From Podocnemis expansa (Eukaryota > Chordata > Testudines > Podocnemididae), in assembly GCA_007922195.1 (NCBI GenBank), contig ML682221.1:383959-447958 (forward strand): DNA of 64,000 bases. Direction: 5' to 3'. Every line of letters starts with the position of its first letter. Within the stretch, counting starts at the first letter, position 1. Shown piece after piece: positions 51,001 to 61,402 of this stretch. A program made the position numbers and the translations under genes. The notes beneath the pieces were generated by a model. It did not search any database, was not told where the DNA came from, and was given only the letters and a program-made list of their open reading frames with translations.

Positions 51001-51063
51001 CAGACACCCACCCACAGTACTTACCTGGCTGTGTGTTCCCTGGGCTGGTGCTGGCAGTGTCTG
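36048..51063 (-). CDS. CLEC2-like type II C-type lectin receptor gene (first exon not found)
   Basis: Exons on the minus strand: 51063-51025 (39 nt, cytoplasmic, less certain), 43092-42982 (basic juxtamembrane DPQRNYRKHNCKKHL, then a membrane helix ending LFIIIIVLA), 41956-41769 (lectin part 1: CLDGWVGYRGKCYYF, ending DNQQDM), 41084-40981 (part 2: FDHWIGLWREPGQPW, then WKWANGTKF) and 36195-36048 (part 3: DCAYLDNRGG, LECTSRRHWIC, stop TGA). The introns have phases 1, 1, 0 and 2, all compatible. The six cysteines of a long-form lectin domain are present, as is WIGL. EPN/QPD and WND calcium motifs are absent, as in CLEC2 and NKR-P1 proteins that bind proteins rather than sugars. Family knowledge suggests a ligand for NK-type receptors on the cell surface. 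The start-codon exon is not visible; a DIRS element begins just upstream of the 39-nt exon. Confidence 0.85.
37102..38810 (+). mobile_element. ERV-type solo LTR with a nested MITE
   Basis: Starts TGTCACGGGATG and ends CAGCCTGTCACA. Flanks AGGTT and GGGTT differ by one base. Matches the LTR at 49851-50887 over most of its length, including GATCAATAAACTAGTAG with the poly(A) signal (about 38427). The MITE at 37404-38098 makes it longer. No internal viral genes adjoin it. Confidence 0.75.
37404..38098. mobile_element. MITE in the ERV-type LTR
   Basis: GGCTATGTTTACTTTGGG at the left and, reversed, GGGTGTTTCTACACTGTGGG. AAA on both sides. The interior is a GC-rich degenerate repeat (CTCCCAGCCCC words) like 11800-12145. 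Probably Harbinger-type. Confidence 0.55.
39350..40080 (-). mobile_element. CR1 LINE fragment in the lectin intron
   Basis: CAGTGGGTCAGACCAATGGT, then AGTGTCCCCTCC, and later CATTTTGGTTCCCCTTCTCC are CR1 3' coding/UTR words on the minus strand. Lies between lectin exons 40981 and 36195. Confidence 0.6.
40160..40800. repeat. Probable DNA-transposon MITE with GC-rich core
   Basis: An AT/GC boundary structure (CACTTACATAGATGTAGTTAG at the edge, then a cysteine/proline-rich GC core 40380-40790) like the other MITEs here. Ends were not defined. Long open frames in the core have no domain content. Confidence 0.35.
43229..43445. mobile_element. hAT MITE with perfect 8-bp duplication
   Basis: CAGTGGTTCCCAAAATTG at the left and GGTTGGGAAACACTG at the right, with GCCCAGGG at 43221-43228 and 43446-43453. 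Confidence 0.85.
44046..44605. mobile_element. Outer hAT MITE split by another hAT MITE
   Basis: CAATGTTTCCTCTAAGC at the left and GCTTAGAGGGAACACTG at the right are the ends of the same family as 11433-11788. Its left end is interrupted after 17 bases by the element at 44063. Confidence 0.65.
44063..44462. mobile_element. Inner hAT MITE
   Basis: CAGTGGTTCCCAACCT / AGGTTGGGAACCACTG ends are perfectly inverted. Flanks CTCTAAGC (44055-44062) and CTGTAAGC (44463-44470) differ by one base. Confidence 0.85.
45265..45372. mobile_element. Penelope tail, short palindrome
   Basis: ACAAGGAGTCTTGCGGCACT, then GCTAACAAATGAATAAATTT, then the reversed terminus ATTCCTTGTTTGTTTCGC. Confidence 0.55.
45545..45898. 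mobile_element. Harbinger-type MITE with TTTCGAAA palindromes
   Basis: Same family as 35211-35569: GGCTATGTTCACACACAGG at the left and CTGCTGTGTGAACACACCC at the right. Flanks ATA and GTA. Confidence 0.75.
45899..49850. other. Lectin-gene intron with no exon recognised; CpG-richer patch at 47.9-48.4 kb
   Basis: Apart from the Penelope palindrome at 47295, no coding exon was found. 48025-48130 has CGCGCG words and could be a promoter or repeat core; no start exon with a fitting phase was found there. A C-run lies at 46328-46343. Confidence 0.35.
47295..47505. mobile_element. Penelope tail, long head-to-head palindrome
   Basis: CTTGTGGCACTTGAAGACTG, then CATCAGCTTTCATGGGAG on one arm is mirrored by AAGAAAGCTCATGTAAC and GTTAGTCTTTAAGTGTCCC on the other. 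The arms meet near 47380. Confidence 0.7.
49851..50887 (+). mobile_element. ERV-type solo LTR with a nested Penelope tail
   Basis: TGTGATGGTGTGCACC at the start and GTGGTCTGTCACA at the end, with GCATG at 49846-49850 and 50888-50892. Poly(A) signal in GATCAATAAACTAGTAG near 50588. Homologous to the LTR at 37102. The Penelope tail lies at about 50160-50303. Confidence 0.85.
50160..50303 (+). mobile_element. Penelope 3' tail in the ERV-type LTR
   Basis: CATCTTCGAAGCATCTGAC through AAATCTGTTAGACTTTAAG to ACGGCTATCCCTTTGG, the same tail as 10020-10162. Confidence 0.75.
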
Positions 51064-51238
51064 CTAGAGGAGGAAAGGGTTAAACCTCCCTCTCCCCTCC
51101 AGCTAATTGCTCAGCAGCAGGCTCCAGGGGAAGGGCAGCAGGCAGCCCAGCTATTCACCGGCAGAGCAGCCTCTGAGTGAGCCTGTGTCTGCTGACCAAA
51201 AACATTTGGGGCTCACTGTGGGAGAGGTGGGGCAGAAG

Positions 51239-52710
51239 ATGAAGAAAAGGTCTAGAACAGTGCTGTCCTCATTGGCACCTCAGGGTCTGGTATCGCCTCC
51301 CATGGTACTGACGTCAGGCCCGGCACCGACGAGCCCAGTACTGCCAGCCCGGGTGCCACCGGTCCTGGTACCAGATCCGGGACCGCCAACTGAGGAATCA
51401 ATGCCAATACCGGTACTGGCTTGCAGCTCTATGCCATCTTCCAACCCAGTACCGACAACCAGCCCAACACCGGGCCCAAGCACGGCACCTCCCAGCCCTC
51501 CTCCGGTACCACAGTCCAATACAGAGGGGCAAGAAACTCCTCTTCTTCGCTCCTCAGAAGAGCTCTCGGTACCGGGCTCGCAGACATCAGGAGGAGGGTC
51601 TTCTAGATCGTCCTCTGAGGACCGCTTCCCGCCTCCACAGGAGAAGCGCCCCAGGAAAAGACTCTGTAAGAGCTCCATATCCCCAAGTTCAAGGAGGTCA
51701 AACAGGCCACGGCAACAGGGAGAGATCTCTGCTCCCCCTATGGCAACGCCTCTAACGAGGTCAGCTCATAACAAGTGGACCTTTGACTGGCTGAACACAG
51801 CAACCAATGATGCCTCCTCTCGTTATGCCCAGTCACCACTGCTGGAGTCCTCGGATTTTTCTGATGACGAACCTGACCCCAAGTCTACACAACATAGTAG
51901 ATCTTCACCTGATGAGCACCTAATTGACATGTCTGCTGACGGCAAGGGAGACCCCCGCGTCGAGCAGGACCTCCTCTGCTGTATGGCAGCGAATCTAAAA
52001 TTGAAACTGGGAGTATACCAGGAAGAGGACGACTCCCTCTTCGATGCATGCCGTAGAGCCCGCCCAGCAAGGGTGGCAATTCCCTTGCACTCAGGAGTAT
52101 ACCACATTGTCCAGGAATGCTGGCAAACGCCTTCCTCAATCCCGCCAGTGTCCAAAGCTGTGGATAATAAATACTACACTCCCCAGAGGGGTTTTCCTTC
52201 TTGTTTCATCACCCCACCCCAGGATTCCTGGTGGTTGATGCCATAAATCAAAGGGAGCGACAGGGCCAAGTGAGTTCCATGCCCAAGAACAAAGAGGAGA
52301 AGAAGCTCAGTCTACTGGGGAGGAAAGTTTACTCCTCCGCTGCCCTCCAGCTCCATATTTCCAACCGTTCAGCCCTAATGACGTGCTACATCTTCAACCT
52401 GTGGGAGGCCATGCGGAACTTCCGCACAGCCATCTCCAAGGAGCACCTGAGAGACTTCAAGGCAATGCTCAAGGAAGGAGAGAGGGCATCTAGAGATGCT
52501 CTAGTGGCAACCTGGGATGCAGTGGATATGGCTGCCTGCGCTACAGCCTCCTCAGTCGTCATGCGCTGGTTGGCCTGGCTCCAAGGCTCCAGCCTATCCA
52601 CGCAAATGCAGCAAATTATTCAGGACCTCCCCTTCGAATGTCCTGACCTCTTTGCCCCACCCACAGAAACAAAGGTCCATGGTATGAAGGACTCGAGGGC
52701 CACTCTTTGA
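51239..52710 (+). pseudogene. DIRS gag-like protein, one frameshift
   Basis: Starts MKKRSRTVLSSLAPQ, then a proline/serine/threonine-rich region, then EHLIDMSADGKG and RVEQDLLCCMAANLKLKLG. A frameshift near 52200 leads into HHPTPGFLVVDAINQRERQG, KVYSSAALQLHISNRSAL and AMRNFRTAISKEHL. This order is characteristic of vertebrate DIRS ORF1. Confidence 0.7.
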
Positions 52711-53039
52711 TCCCTGGGGATATACACTCCACAACCCATCAGGCACTTGATGAAGCCACACCAGCAGCTCCAACAGCAGTTCCAGCAGCCAAAGCAGCAT
52801 CTTCAACTGCAGAGCCAGTTCCCGAGATCCCTGCAGTTTCCCCAGCTCCACCTTGGGGATCTGGACAAGGACAAGACCCGCTCAGGTAAAGGGGGAAAGC
52901 TTAGCACCTCACAGTCGGGAAGGCGCAGGCAGGGGCCTGACCGTTCATTCAGCCGCAAACAGCATTTCTGACGGTCCCCTCGAGGGCAGCACACCAGGGC
53001 CCCTGTTCTCCCCCATCACCTTTGCCACTTTGCCCCCGG

Positions 53040-53515
53040 TGGACCCGCATGACTTCTGACCAGTGGGTTCTCGACACAGTGGCACGAGGATGCCGTATCC
53101 AGTTCCTCTCAATCCCTTGGGATAGAAAACTGCCCCCTTATGCAACTTCCAAGAACCGGACACTGTCAAACAGGCTTGCCAAAAACTCCTCTCCCTCTGG
53201 GCCATAGAAAAGGTCCCCAAATGAGAGCGGGGCAAAGGGTTCTACTCCCGCTACTTCTTGGTCCCCAAACTCAATGGGGACCTACGGCCCATTCTAGACC
53301 TCAGAGCACTAAACAATTCATAAAGAGAATAAATTTCTGCATGGTTTCCCTGCCCCAGATTGTCCCCGCCCTGTCCTCAAGAGACTGGTTCAGAGCCCTT
53401 GACCGAAAGGATGCTTACTTTCACATAGCCATACAACCCCACCACAGATGATTCCTCAGGTTTGTTGTTGCACAAAACCACTACCAATTCACCACCCTCC
53501 CCTTTGAGCTATCAT
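53040..53515 (+). pseudogene. DIRS reverse transcriptase, N-terminal part
   Basis: TSDQWVLDTVARGCRIQFL near the start, then LSSRDWFRALDRKDAYFHIA (motif A with its Asp) and LPFELS. Several frame changes and a stop after HHR. The sequence breaks off at the CR1 insertion and resumes at 61555 with LAPRVFTK. Confidence 0.75.
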
Positions 53516-53689
53516 AGAATCATACGGTTGGAAGGGACCTCATAGGTCATCTAGTTCAACCCCCTGCCAGAGGCAGGACCACTCCCACTAAACCATCCCA
53601 GTCATGGTTTTGTCCAGCCAGGCCTTAAACACCTCCAAAGATGGACATTCCACCACCTCCCTCGGCAGCTCATTCCAATTCTTCACCAC

Positions 53690-55130
53690 TCACCTAGTAA
53701 AAAAGTTTTTTCTAATATCCAGCCTCGACCTCCCTAACCACAACTTGAGACCATTGCTCCTTGTTCTGTCCTCTGTTACCACTGAGAACAGTTGACCTCC
53801 ATCTTCCTTAGAGCATCCCTTCAAGTAGTTGAAGGTTGCTATCAAATCCCCCCTCAGTCTTCTCTTCTGCAGACTAAATAAGCCTAATGCTTTCAGTCTT
53901 TCCTCATAGGGCTTGTGCTCCACCCCTTTTATCATTTTGGTTGCCCTCCTCTGAACTCTCTCTAGCATGTCCCTGTCCTTTTTGTAGTGGGGAGCCCAAA
54001 ACTGAACACAGTATTCTAGATGTGGCCTCACCAGTGCAGAATAGAGGGGAATGATCACATCCCTTGATCTACTGGTAATACTTCTTTTCATGCAGCCCAA
54101 TATGCCATTAGCTTTTTTGGCAGCAAGAGCACACTGCTGACTCATATCTAGTTTCCCATCCACCATGACCCCCAGGTCCTTTTCTACAGTGCTGCTACTT
54201 AGCTGAATGTTTCCCAGCCTGTAGCAGTGCATGGGGTTTTTCCGTCCCAAGTGCAGGATTTTACACTTGTCCTTATTGAGCCTCATAAGATTTCTATTGG
54301 CTCACTGTTCCAATTTATCTAGGTCTCCCTGAATCCTGTCCTTGCCCTCCAACATGTCTACTGTTCCCCCCCCAGCTTGGTGTCATCCACAAACTTACTG
54401 AGAGTGCAGTCTATTCCATCATGCAGATCACTGATGAAAATGTTGAATAGAACCGGCCCCAGGACTGACCCCTGGGGCACACCACTTCTGACTGGTTGCC
54501 AGCTAGACATGGATCCATTGATTCCTACACGCTGAAACCGTTGATCTAGCCAGTTTTCTATCCACCTTATAGTCCACCTATCCAACCCATACTTCCTTAA
54601 TTTGCCAATGAGAATGCTGTGGGAAACTGTATCAAAAGCCTTGCTAAAATCAAGGTATATCACATCAACGGTTCTTCCTGCATCCAGAAAACCAGTCATC
54701 TGATCATAGAAGGAAATGAGATTGGTCAGGCATGATTTACCCTTGGTAAATCCATGCTGACTGTTCCTGATCACGTTATTTTCCTCTAAGTGTTTTAGGA
54801 TGGATTCTTTGAGAATCTGCTCCATAATTTTTCCAGGGTTTGAGGTGAGGCTGACTGGTTTGTAATTCCCCAGATCCTCCTTTTTCCCTTTCTTGAAAAT
54901 AGGCACTACATTTGCTTTTTTCCAATCCTCTGGCACCTTCCCCATTCTCCATAAGTTTTGAAAGATAATGGACAGCAGTGCTGCTTCTTATCAGCCAATT
55001 CCCTTAGCACCCTTGGATGTAGTTCGTCAGGCCCCATAGACTTGTGCACATCCAGCTTCTGTAAGCAGTCCCTAACCTGACCTTCCGTCACTAAGGGCCT
55101 CTCTTCTTCTCTCCAATCTGCCATACCCAC
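53690..55130 (-). pseudogene. CR1 reverse transcriptase
   Basis: Reads VTEGQVRDCLQKLDVHKSMG, then after a frameshift [41 protein letters not shown] (motif A), [20 protein letters not shown], and active site FVDDTKLGG, where A/FADD is usual. Then come [15 protein letters not shown] and [14 protein letters not shown]. At least two frame breaks. Confidence 0.85.
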
Positions 55131-55166
55131 GGTAGTGGGCTGGGAGCTGACCCTGCCTGTGAAAAC

Positions 55167-55349
55167 TGTAGTTTTAAGGGAGATTATAATCCAACAAGGA
55201 GGACAGCATATTCAGAGCTGTATAAGAAGTCTTTCTTGAAAGAGACCTGAGAGAGAGAGAGGAGACAGACAGGTTTTCCTAGCCCTAAACGACTCTCCCA
55301 TTTATCACTATGGCAACCCCAATGACCCTAGGTAGTCCAAAACACCACA
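55167..55349 (-). repeat. Gypsy 3' LTR
   Basis: 183 bp, TG...CA on the minus strand. Includes a two-base deletion (TGTAGTTTTAAGG against TGTAGAGTTTTAAGG) relative to the other LTR. Confidence 0.9.
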
Positions 55350-55501
55350 GATTCCTCCCCCTCTAATGAACACCCCCCCCAGAATAAAGCCCTCCCCCCC
55401 CCGAAAGAGTAAGAACTATACTAGGAGATGAGGTAGGCTGCCCCATCTCCGGCGAAACCCCGGGGAATTATTCTGCCCCATGAAGAGGGAGTCACCACTA
55501 G

Positions 55502-56893
55502 CTAAAGATCCAGCCAATTAGGAGGCCTTCTGTCACGAGGTGGATTATGGCAAACTTCTGGTGTGCCCACGCCACAAGGTGGTATTGGTTCTGGTGGGAT
55601 CACAGGTACTGGGGAAGTAGCCGGAACTGGAGAGGATGTTGTGTCCGGGGAGGCTGAAGGCGTTGAAGGGGTGGCTGGAGCAGGAGAGACACAAATAGTA
55701 GTTTCATGCTCTGATGTTGTATCATCAGTAAGGGGAAAGTCAGATATGTCTGCTGGAGATGCATCTTCTGGGTGGATATGACGGAGAAGCAGCTGATCTA
55801 CATGCCGTCTCCAAAGTAGGCCACTCACTGTCTGGACAGAGTAGGAAACAGGTCCTGTCTGGGCAATGACCGTTGCTGGGACCCATTTAGCTCCTGAAGC
55901 ATAGTTTCGTGCAAGAACTGGCTGTTCAATACTGAAGGTATGGCCCTTTGTTCTTGGTGAATGTCTGCTGACCTGGTCCTGCTGTTGGCGTTGGACCACT
56001 TGCCGTGTGTCTCATGGTTTCAACAAATCAAAGCAAGAGCGCAACTGCCGTCCCATCATAAGAAAAGCTGGAGATGCCTTAGTTGTAGCCTGTGGAGTGT
56101 TTCTGTAGGACAACAAGAAGTTGTCCAGACGCTTATGAAGAGGTGAACGTCCCTTTGCAGATTTTAGAGCTTGCTTCATAGTCTGTACAAACCTTTCAGC
56201 AAGTCCATTGGTGGAAGGATGATACGGTGCTGACCTGATGTGATGTATTCCATTGAAGAACAACAAGGAGCTGTGTGGCACTTTAAGACTAACAGATTTA
56301 TTTTTTGCATGAGCTTTCGTGGGAGAAGATCCCACTTCCTCAGATGCTTCGAAGATGGGTGAACTTATAGAAAGGAATGAAACTAAATGCAAGGGGGTGT
56401 AAAAAAAATCCTGAGAAATGAATTGTGGTCCATTGTCACTCGCCAGCTGTTCTGGAAGACCGTAACAACTAAAAAAGCCACGCAGGGTCTGAATAGTGGC
56501 TTCCGTAGTAGTGGACTGCATTACCGAGACTTCTGGCCATTTTGAATGGGCATCCACAGCAATTAAAAACATACATCCTTCAAATGGGCCAGTAAAATCA
56601 ACATGGATACGTTGTCTTGGCCTTTCGGGCCAATCCCATGGGTGAAGAGGTGCCAACTGAGGTGCGTTCCAAACGCTCTGGCATGAGGTACAAGCTCTAG
56701 CCATTTCTTCAATGGCCTTGTCTAAGCCCGGCCACCAGAAATAGCTCCGTGCAATTTCTTTCATGCGCACTATGCCGCAGTGACTTGAATGGAGCTGTTC
56801 CAACAAACGTGGTCTTAATGAAGGTGGGATAATGATGTGCATACCCCACAACAAACACCCGGATTGGGTCGATAACTCTGTCCTCCTAGACAC
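55502..56893 (-). pseudogene. Gypsy integrase with in-frame Penelope tail insertion
   Basis: H2C2 zinc part (LHSSHCGIVRMKEIARSYF, then CTSCQS), first Asp in HVDFTGPFEG, second Asp in LASDNGPQF, Glu in NGLAERFVQTMK. Between the second Asp and the Glu, 56255-56405 is a Penelope 3' tail that adds about 50 residues without a stop. Another stop (about 56009-56011) precedes the C-terminal proline-rich tail ending RDRRPPNWLDL at 55502. The core fold would be broken. Confidence 0.85.
56255..56405 (-). mobile_element. Penelope 3' tail within the Gypsy integrase
   Basis: ACAAGGAGCTGTGTGGCAC, then GACTAACAGATTTATTTTTT and GCATGAGCTTTCGTGGGAG is the reverse of the tail at 10030-10160. Confidence 0.8.
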
Positions 56894-56961
56894 ATGGGGC
56901 GGAGGTCAGGAGAGACCTAAGAGTCAGGTAAGAACGTTCCATGCATCACAAAATCCATAAC

Positions 56962-59208
56962 TCATGAGAGTACTGGGTCAACCCGTGTTGCTTTCTTCAC
57001 TTGAGAAGCTGTGACGGGTGTGTTTTCCATCTGTTCAAAGTAAAAGATTCCTTCCTGGCCTAGATCCTGATGGTGTGCTGGTAAGGGTAGCCTTGAAAGG
57101 CCATCAGCATTGCAATGCAAAGAGGATTGCCTGTACTTGATTTCATATGTGTATCCAGAAAGTATCGATGCCCATCGTTGCATTCGACTAGCAGCCAAAT
57201 GTGGGATGCCTGTGTGTGGCCCCAAAATTGATGTCAGGGGTTGCTGGTCAGTGAGAAGTGTGAACTTCTTTCCCCACAGGTACTGGTGAATTTTCCGAAT
57301 GCCAAAAACAATGCCCAGTGCTTCGCGTTCAATTTGGTCATAATTAGTTTCTGCCTTAGTCAAGGAGCGTGAAGCAAAAGCAATCGGCCTTTCTTCACCA
57401 GAAGTCATAATATGCGACAATACAGCCCCAACTCCATAAGGGGAGGCATCACAAGCCAACTGTAGGGGCAAGGATGGGTCAAAATGTGTCAGAACCTTAG
57501 AGTTTACCAGTGAGCATTTAGCTTCATTAAATGCAACATCACAGGCTTCAGTCCAGTTCCAGGCCTTTTTCGGCCCCAGAAGCTCATGTAGGGGTTTCAG
57601 GCGTGTCGCTAATTGTGGAATAAACTTGCCATAATAGTTTAATAAGCCTAAAAAAGAGCGAAGTTGGCTTACATTCTGAGATAGCGGAGCATCCACAATA
57701 GCCTTAACCTTGGCTGGAGATTTATGGAGACCATCAGCATCAATTATATGTCCTAAATATTCAACTGAGGGCTGGAAAAACTTACATTTGTCTCTGTGAA
57801 CATGTAGACCATACTCTTCCAGTCTTTGCAGAGTAGATTCCAAGTTCGTAAGGTATTCCTCCTCATTTTTGCCCGTGACCACGATGTCATCCAGATAGCA
57901 CTGTACTCCTGATAAACCACTCAAAATCTGATCCATTGCCCTTTGGAACAAAGCTGGGGCTGAAGTAATGCCGAAAGGTAAACGACAGTATCTGTACAAC
58001 CCCTTATGTGTTACAATTGTCAACAATTCTTGAGATTCTTCTTCAACGTGCATCTGTAAGTACGCTTGACTCAAGTCAATCTTGCTAAATTTTTGTCCTC
58101 CAGCCAAACTTGCAAAGATGTCCTCAATGCGGGGAAGAGGATATTGTTCTGCACATAACACTGGGTTGACGGTGACCTTGAAATCTCCACAAATCCGAAT
58201 GGAGCCATCCTTCTTCACTATTGGGACAATGGGTGTCGCCCACTGGCTGTGAGTAACTGGCACCAAGACTCCCTCCTTGACTAACCGCTCCAAATTTTCT
58301 TCCACCTTGGGTCTGATGGCAAATGGCACCATCCTGGCCTTCAAACATTTTGGTTGGCAATCAGGCTTTATATTTAATTTCACAGTGATTCCCTTCATAC
58401 TGCCTAAGTCTTCACTGAAAACAGCAGCATGTTTCATTAGTACCACTGCTAAATTCATTTCTTCTTTAATCAATTGATGCACTTGTGACAAATCGAGTTG
58501 GATTTTCCTGATCCAAGATCTTCCCATTAGGGCTGGGTAATTCCCCTTTACCACAAACAGTGGTAGCTTTATGGTCTGTCCATTGAGTTCTACTTTAACA
58601 TCAATGGTACCCAACAGGGGAACAGTCTCTCCAGTATATGTCTTCAAAACGACTACTGTCGGCTTAAGTGGCAGATGTCTAAAGTCCTTCTCATACACAA
58701 TGTTAGAAACTAATGAAACTGCTGCGCCAGTGTCCAGTTCCATGTGTGTAGGTTTGCCTTCCAACACAGGTGTTACCCAGAATTTACGTGGGCCAGCTGT
58801 TATAGACAAAACATGGAGGGAATCTTCATCTTCCAATTGGGTGTCACTGTGATCACCTGTATTCTGCTCTACTGCATGCAGAATTTCCCTCTTAGTCCGC
58901 CAAACCAATGGCCCATTTTTCTCAGGTCTGCCTCTTCTGTTTGGCTCACCCTTCCTTTGTTTGCAGGCACGTTCAATGTGCCCTCTCTTACCACATTGTC
59001 GACACAGTAGTTCCTTAAACCGGCACTCAGATGCAAGGTGGTCCTGCTTCCCACACCGGTAACATTCTTGTCTCCCCGGTGCCCTGGGGGCAAGTTGTAG
59101 GGATACTTTACGGACACTGACCCCGATCTGTTGCATGTCTTGGGTGACGCGTTCCATGGAGACTGCAATTTCCACAGCCTTCTGCAAGGTGAGTTGACCT
59201 TCAGTCAA
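56962..59208 (-). pseudogene. Gypsy nucleocapsid, protease, RT and RNase H
   Basis: A 748-residue open frame. Two CCHC knuckles (CYRCGKQDHLASEC, CRQCGKRGHIERAC), protease active site ELDTGAAVSLV, RT fingers KDGSIRICGDFKVTVN, motif A FSKIDLSQAYLQM, active site CYLDDIVVTG, and RNase H blocks LACDASPYGVGAVL and LTDQQPLTSIL, ending with LHCNADGLSRLPLP. All core catalytic residues look present. The frame ends at a TGA (56962) before the integrase and the two are in different frames. Confidence 0.9.
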
Positions 59209-59217
59209 TAGGCGTTT

Positions 59218-59643
59218 TCATGTTGATTCACTGTGCAGGCCACACACCAGCCTGTCACACAGCATTTCCTCTAACATGTTCTTGAAGTCACAGTCTGCGG
59301 CCAGCTTCCGCAGAGCTGCTACAAATTGTACAACTGATTCACCTTCCTCTTGGTTCCTTTGGTAGAACCTATACCTCTCGGCAGTTACTAGTGGCTTTGG
59401 GGAAAAATGTGCTCCCAGAACTTCCACTAGGTCCCCGTAAGGTTTCTGCTCTGGCTTCTCCGGATAAAGCAAATCACATAGCAAATTATAAGTCTTAACT
59501 CCAACGACCGTTAGAAAAACTGGTACCTTCTTCTCATCAGTTATGTCGTTTGCTATTACAAAATTTTGAAATCGGGCTGTATATGTCTGCCAGGAAGCTG
59601 GCGAATGATCATATGCTTCAAAGGTTGTAGTAAGTAAAGCCAT
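59218..59643 (-). pseudogene. Gypsy gag, capsid part
   Basis: MALLTTTFEAYDHSPASWQ start, then WQTYTARFQNFVIANDI, KPYGDLVEVLGAHFSPKPL, and YRFYQRNQEEGESVVQFVAA, a retrotransposon gag signature. It stops at TGA (59218-59220); three codons later the frame continues into the nucleocapsid-pol region, so this is one point lesion in a single gag-pol frame. Confidence 0.9.
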
Positions 59644-59873
59644 GATGCCCTCTTGTGGTTATTGTTTGTCTCTTCTCTTAACAGCAGGCAGATCAGCTTT
59701 CAGAATAGCCAGCTAGCCCTTAGGCAAACAGATCAGCTTTCACAGCTACAACCCAACCCCCATGCAAGCAGTAAAATAAAGTTTTGCTTCTTACATTGAA
59801 TTCTGGTTTTCCAGAGTTGCCAGCATTGTTGAGGATAGCCACTCCATCACATATCCCATCCTCTGTCGCCAGA

Positions 59874-60056
59874 TGTAGAGTTTTAAGGGAGATTATAATC
59901 CAACAAGGAGGACAGCATATTCAGAGCTGTATAAGAAGTCTTTCTTGAAAGAGAACTGAGAGAGAGAGGAGACAGACAGGTTTTCCTAGCCCTAAACGAC
60001 TCTCCCATTTATCACTATGGCAACCCCAATGACCCTAGGTAGTCCAAAACACCACA
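59874..60056 (-). repeat. Gypsy 5' LTR
   Basis: 183 bp. Directly inside it (59844-59872, minus strand) TGGCGACAGAGGATGGG is in primer-binding-site position. The tRNA was not identified. Confidence 0.9.
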
Positions 60057-60064
60057 AAAACTGA

Positions 60065-61402
60065 AGCAAAAAAAGCATTGAGCACTTCAGCTTTTCCCAA
60101 ATCCTCTGTCACGAGGATGCCTGCCCCATTCAGCAAGGGACCTACACCTTCCCTGATCCTCTTCTTGTTATTAACATACTTGTAGAACCCCTTCTTGTTA
60201 TACTTTACATCCCTCACTAGCCGCAACTCAATTTGTCCTTTGGCCTTTTTGATTTTATCCCTGCAGTCCCTAGCAATATCTTTATATGCCTCCTTGGTCA
60301 TCTGACCAAACTTCCACTTCCTGTAAGCTTCCTTTTTATGTTTAAGATCAGAGCAGAGCTCTCAGCTAAGCCATTCTGGCTGCCTCACATGTTTGTTCTT
60401 TCTCCTATTTGGAATGGCAACTTCCTGTGCCCTTAGCAGTGTTTCTTTAAAATATAACCAACTCTCTTGGACTCCTTTCCCCTTCAGATTAGCTTCCCAA
60501 GGGATCCTGCCCATAAGTTCCCTGAGGGAGCCAAAATCTGCTTTTTTGAACTCCAGGGTTTTTGTTTTGCTTCTTTCCTTCCTTCCTTTAATCAGCATCC
60601 TGAACTCAACCATGTCATGGTCACTACTGCCTAGCTTGCCATTTACGTCTACCTCCCTGATAAATTCTTCCCTGTTTGTGAGCAGCAGGTTGAGAGGTGC
60701 AAGGCCCCTAGTTGGTTCCTCTAGCATTTGTACTAGAAAGTTGTCCCCAACACTCTCTAAAAATTTCCTGGATTGCCCATGCACTGCTGTATTGTCCTCC
60801 CAGCAGATGTCAGGGTAATTGAAGTCCCCCATCAGCACCAGGGCTTGTGATCTAGAAGCTTCCGCTAGTTGTCCATAGAACACCTCATCCACCTCCTACT
60901 TCTGGTCTGGTGGTCTATAGCAGACACCCACCACAACATCCCCCTTGTTGCTTTCCCCTCTCAATGTAACCCACAGACTTTCTATTGGCACGCTTCCACT
61001 TCCATAATGGAGCTCTGAGCAGTCATAGAGCTCTTTTACATATAATACTACTCCTCCCCCTCTTCTTCCCTGCCTGTCTTTCCTGGACAGTTTATGCCCA
61101 TCCATGGCAGAGCTCCAGTCATGCAGACTATCCCACCATGTCTCCGTTATTTCTATGATATCATAGTTCCTTGTCTGCACTAGTACTACCAATTCTTCCT
61201 GCTTATTTCCCAGGCTCCTCGCATTAGTGTATAGGCACCTAAGATACCCGGCCGATTGCCCTACTTTGTCATTTTGATTTTCAATTCTATTACATATACC
61301 TCCTTGCATTTTTTTCTTGGAGTTCTCCTCCCCCACTCTCCCCACGTATTGGGGCTTCAGTAGAACACTTAAGACAATTATTTGACCCCCCCCATGTTCC
61401 AA
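60065..61402 (-). pseudogene. CR1 apurinic endonuclease domain and linker
   Basis: LRCLYTNARSLGNKQEEL, EITETWWDSLHDW, GRRGGGVVLYVKE, VVVGVCYRPPDQ, then VLMGDFNYPDICWED and GSSDHDMVEF (the SDH motif), followed by a basic linker ending LNAFFASVF at the Gypsy junction. A stop near 60893 separates VCYRPPDQK from the next part. Confidence 0.85.

Larger units (their letters stand above)
55167..60056 (-). mobile_element. Ty3/Gypsy LTR retrotransposon, nearly intact
   Basis: Two 183-bp LTRs (55167-55349 and 59874-60056) differ at only a few positions. Target duplication AAAAC at 55162-55166 and 60057-60061. A polypurine tract (AGAGGGGGAGGAA on the minus strand, 55354-55366) precedes the 3' LTR. Internal genes on the minus strand: gag, protease, RT, RNase H and integrase. 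Damage is slight: two or three in-frame stops, one frameshift and a Penelope tail in the integrase. Confidence 0.95.
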
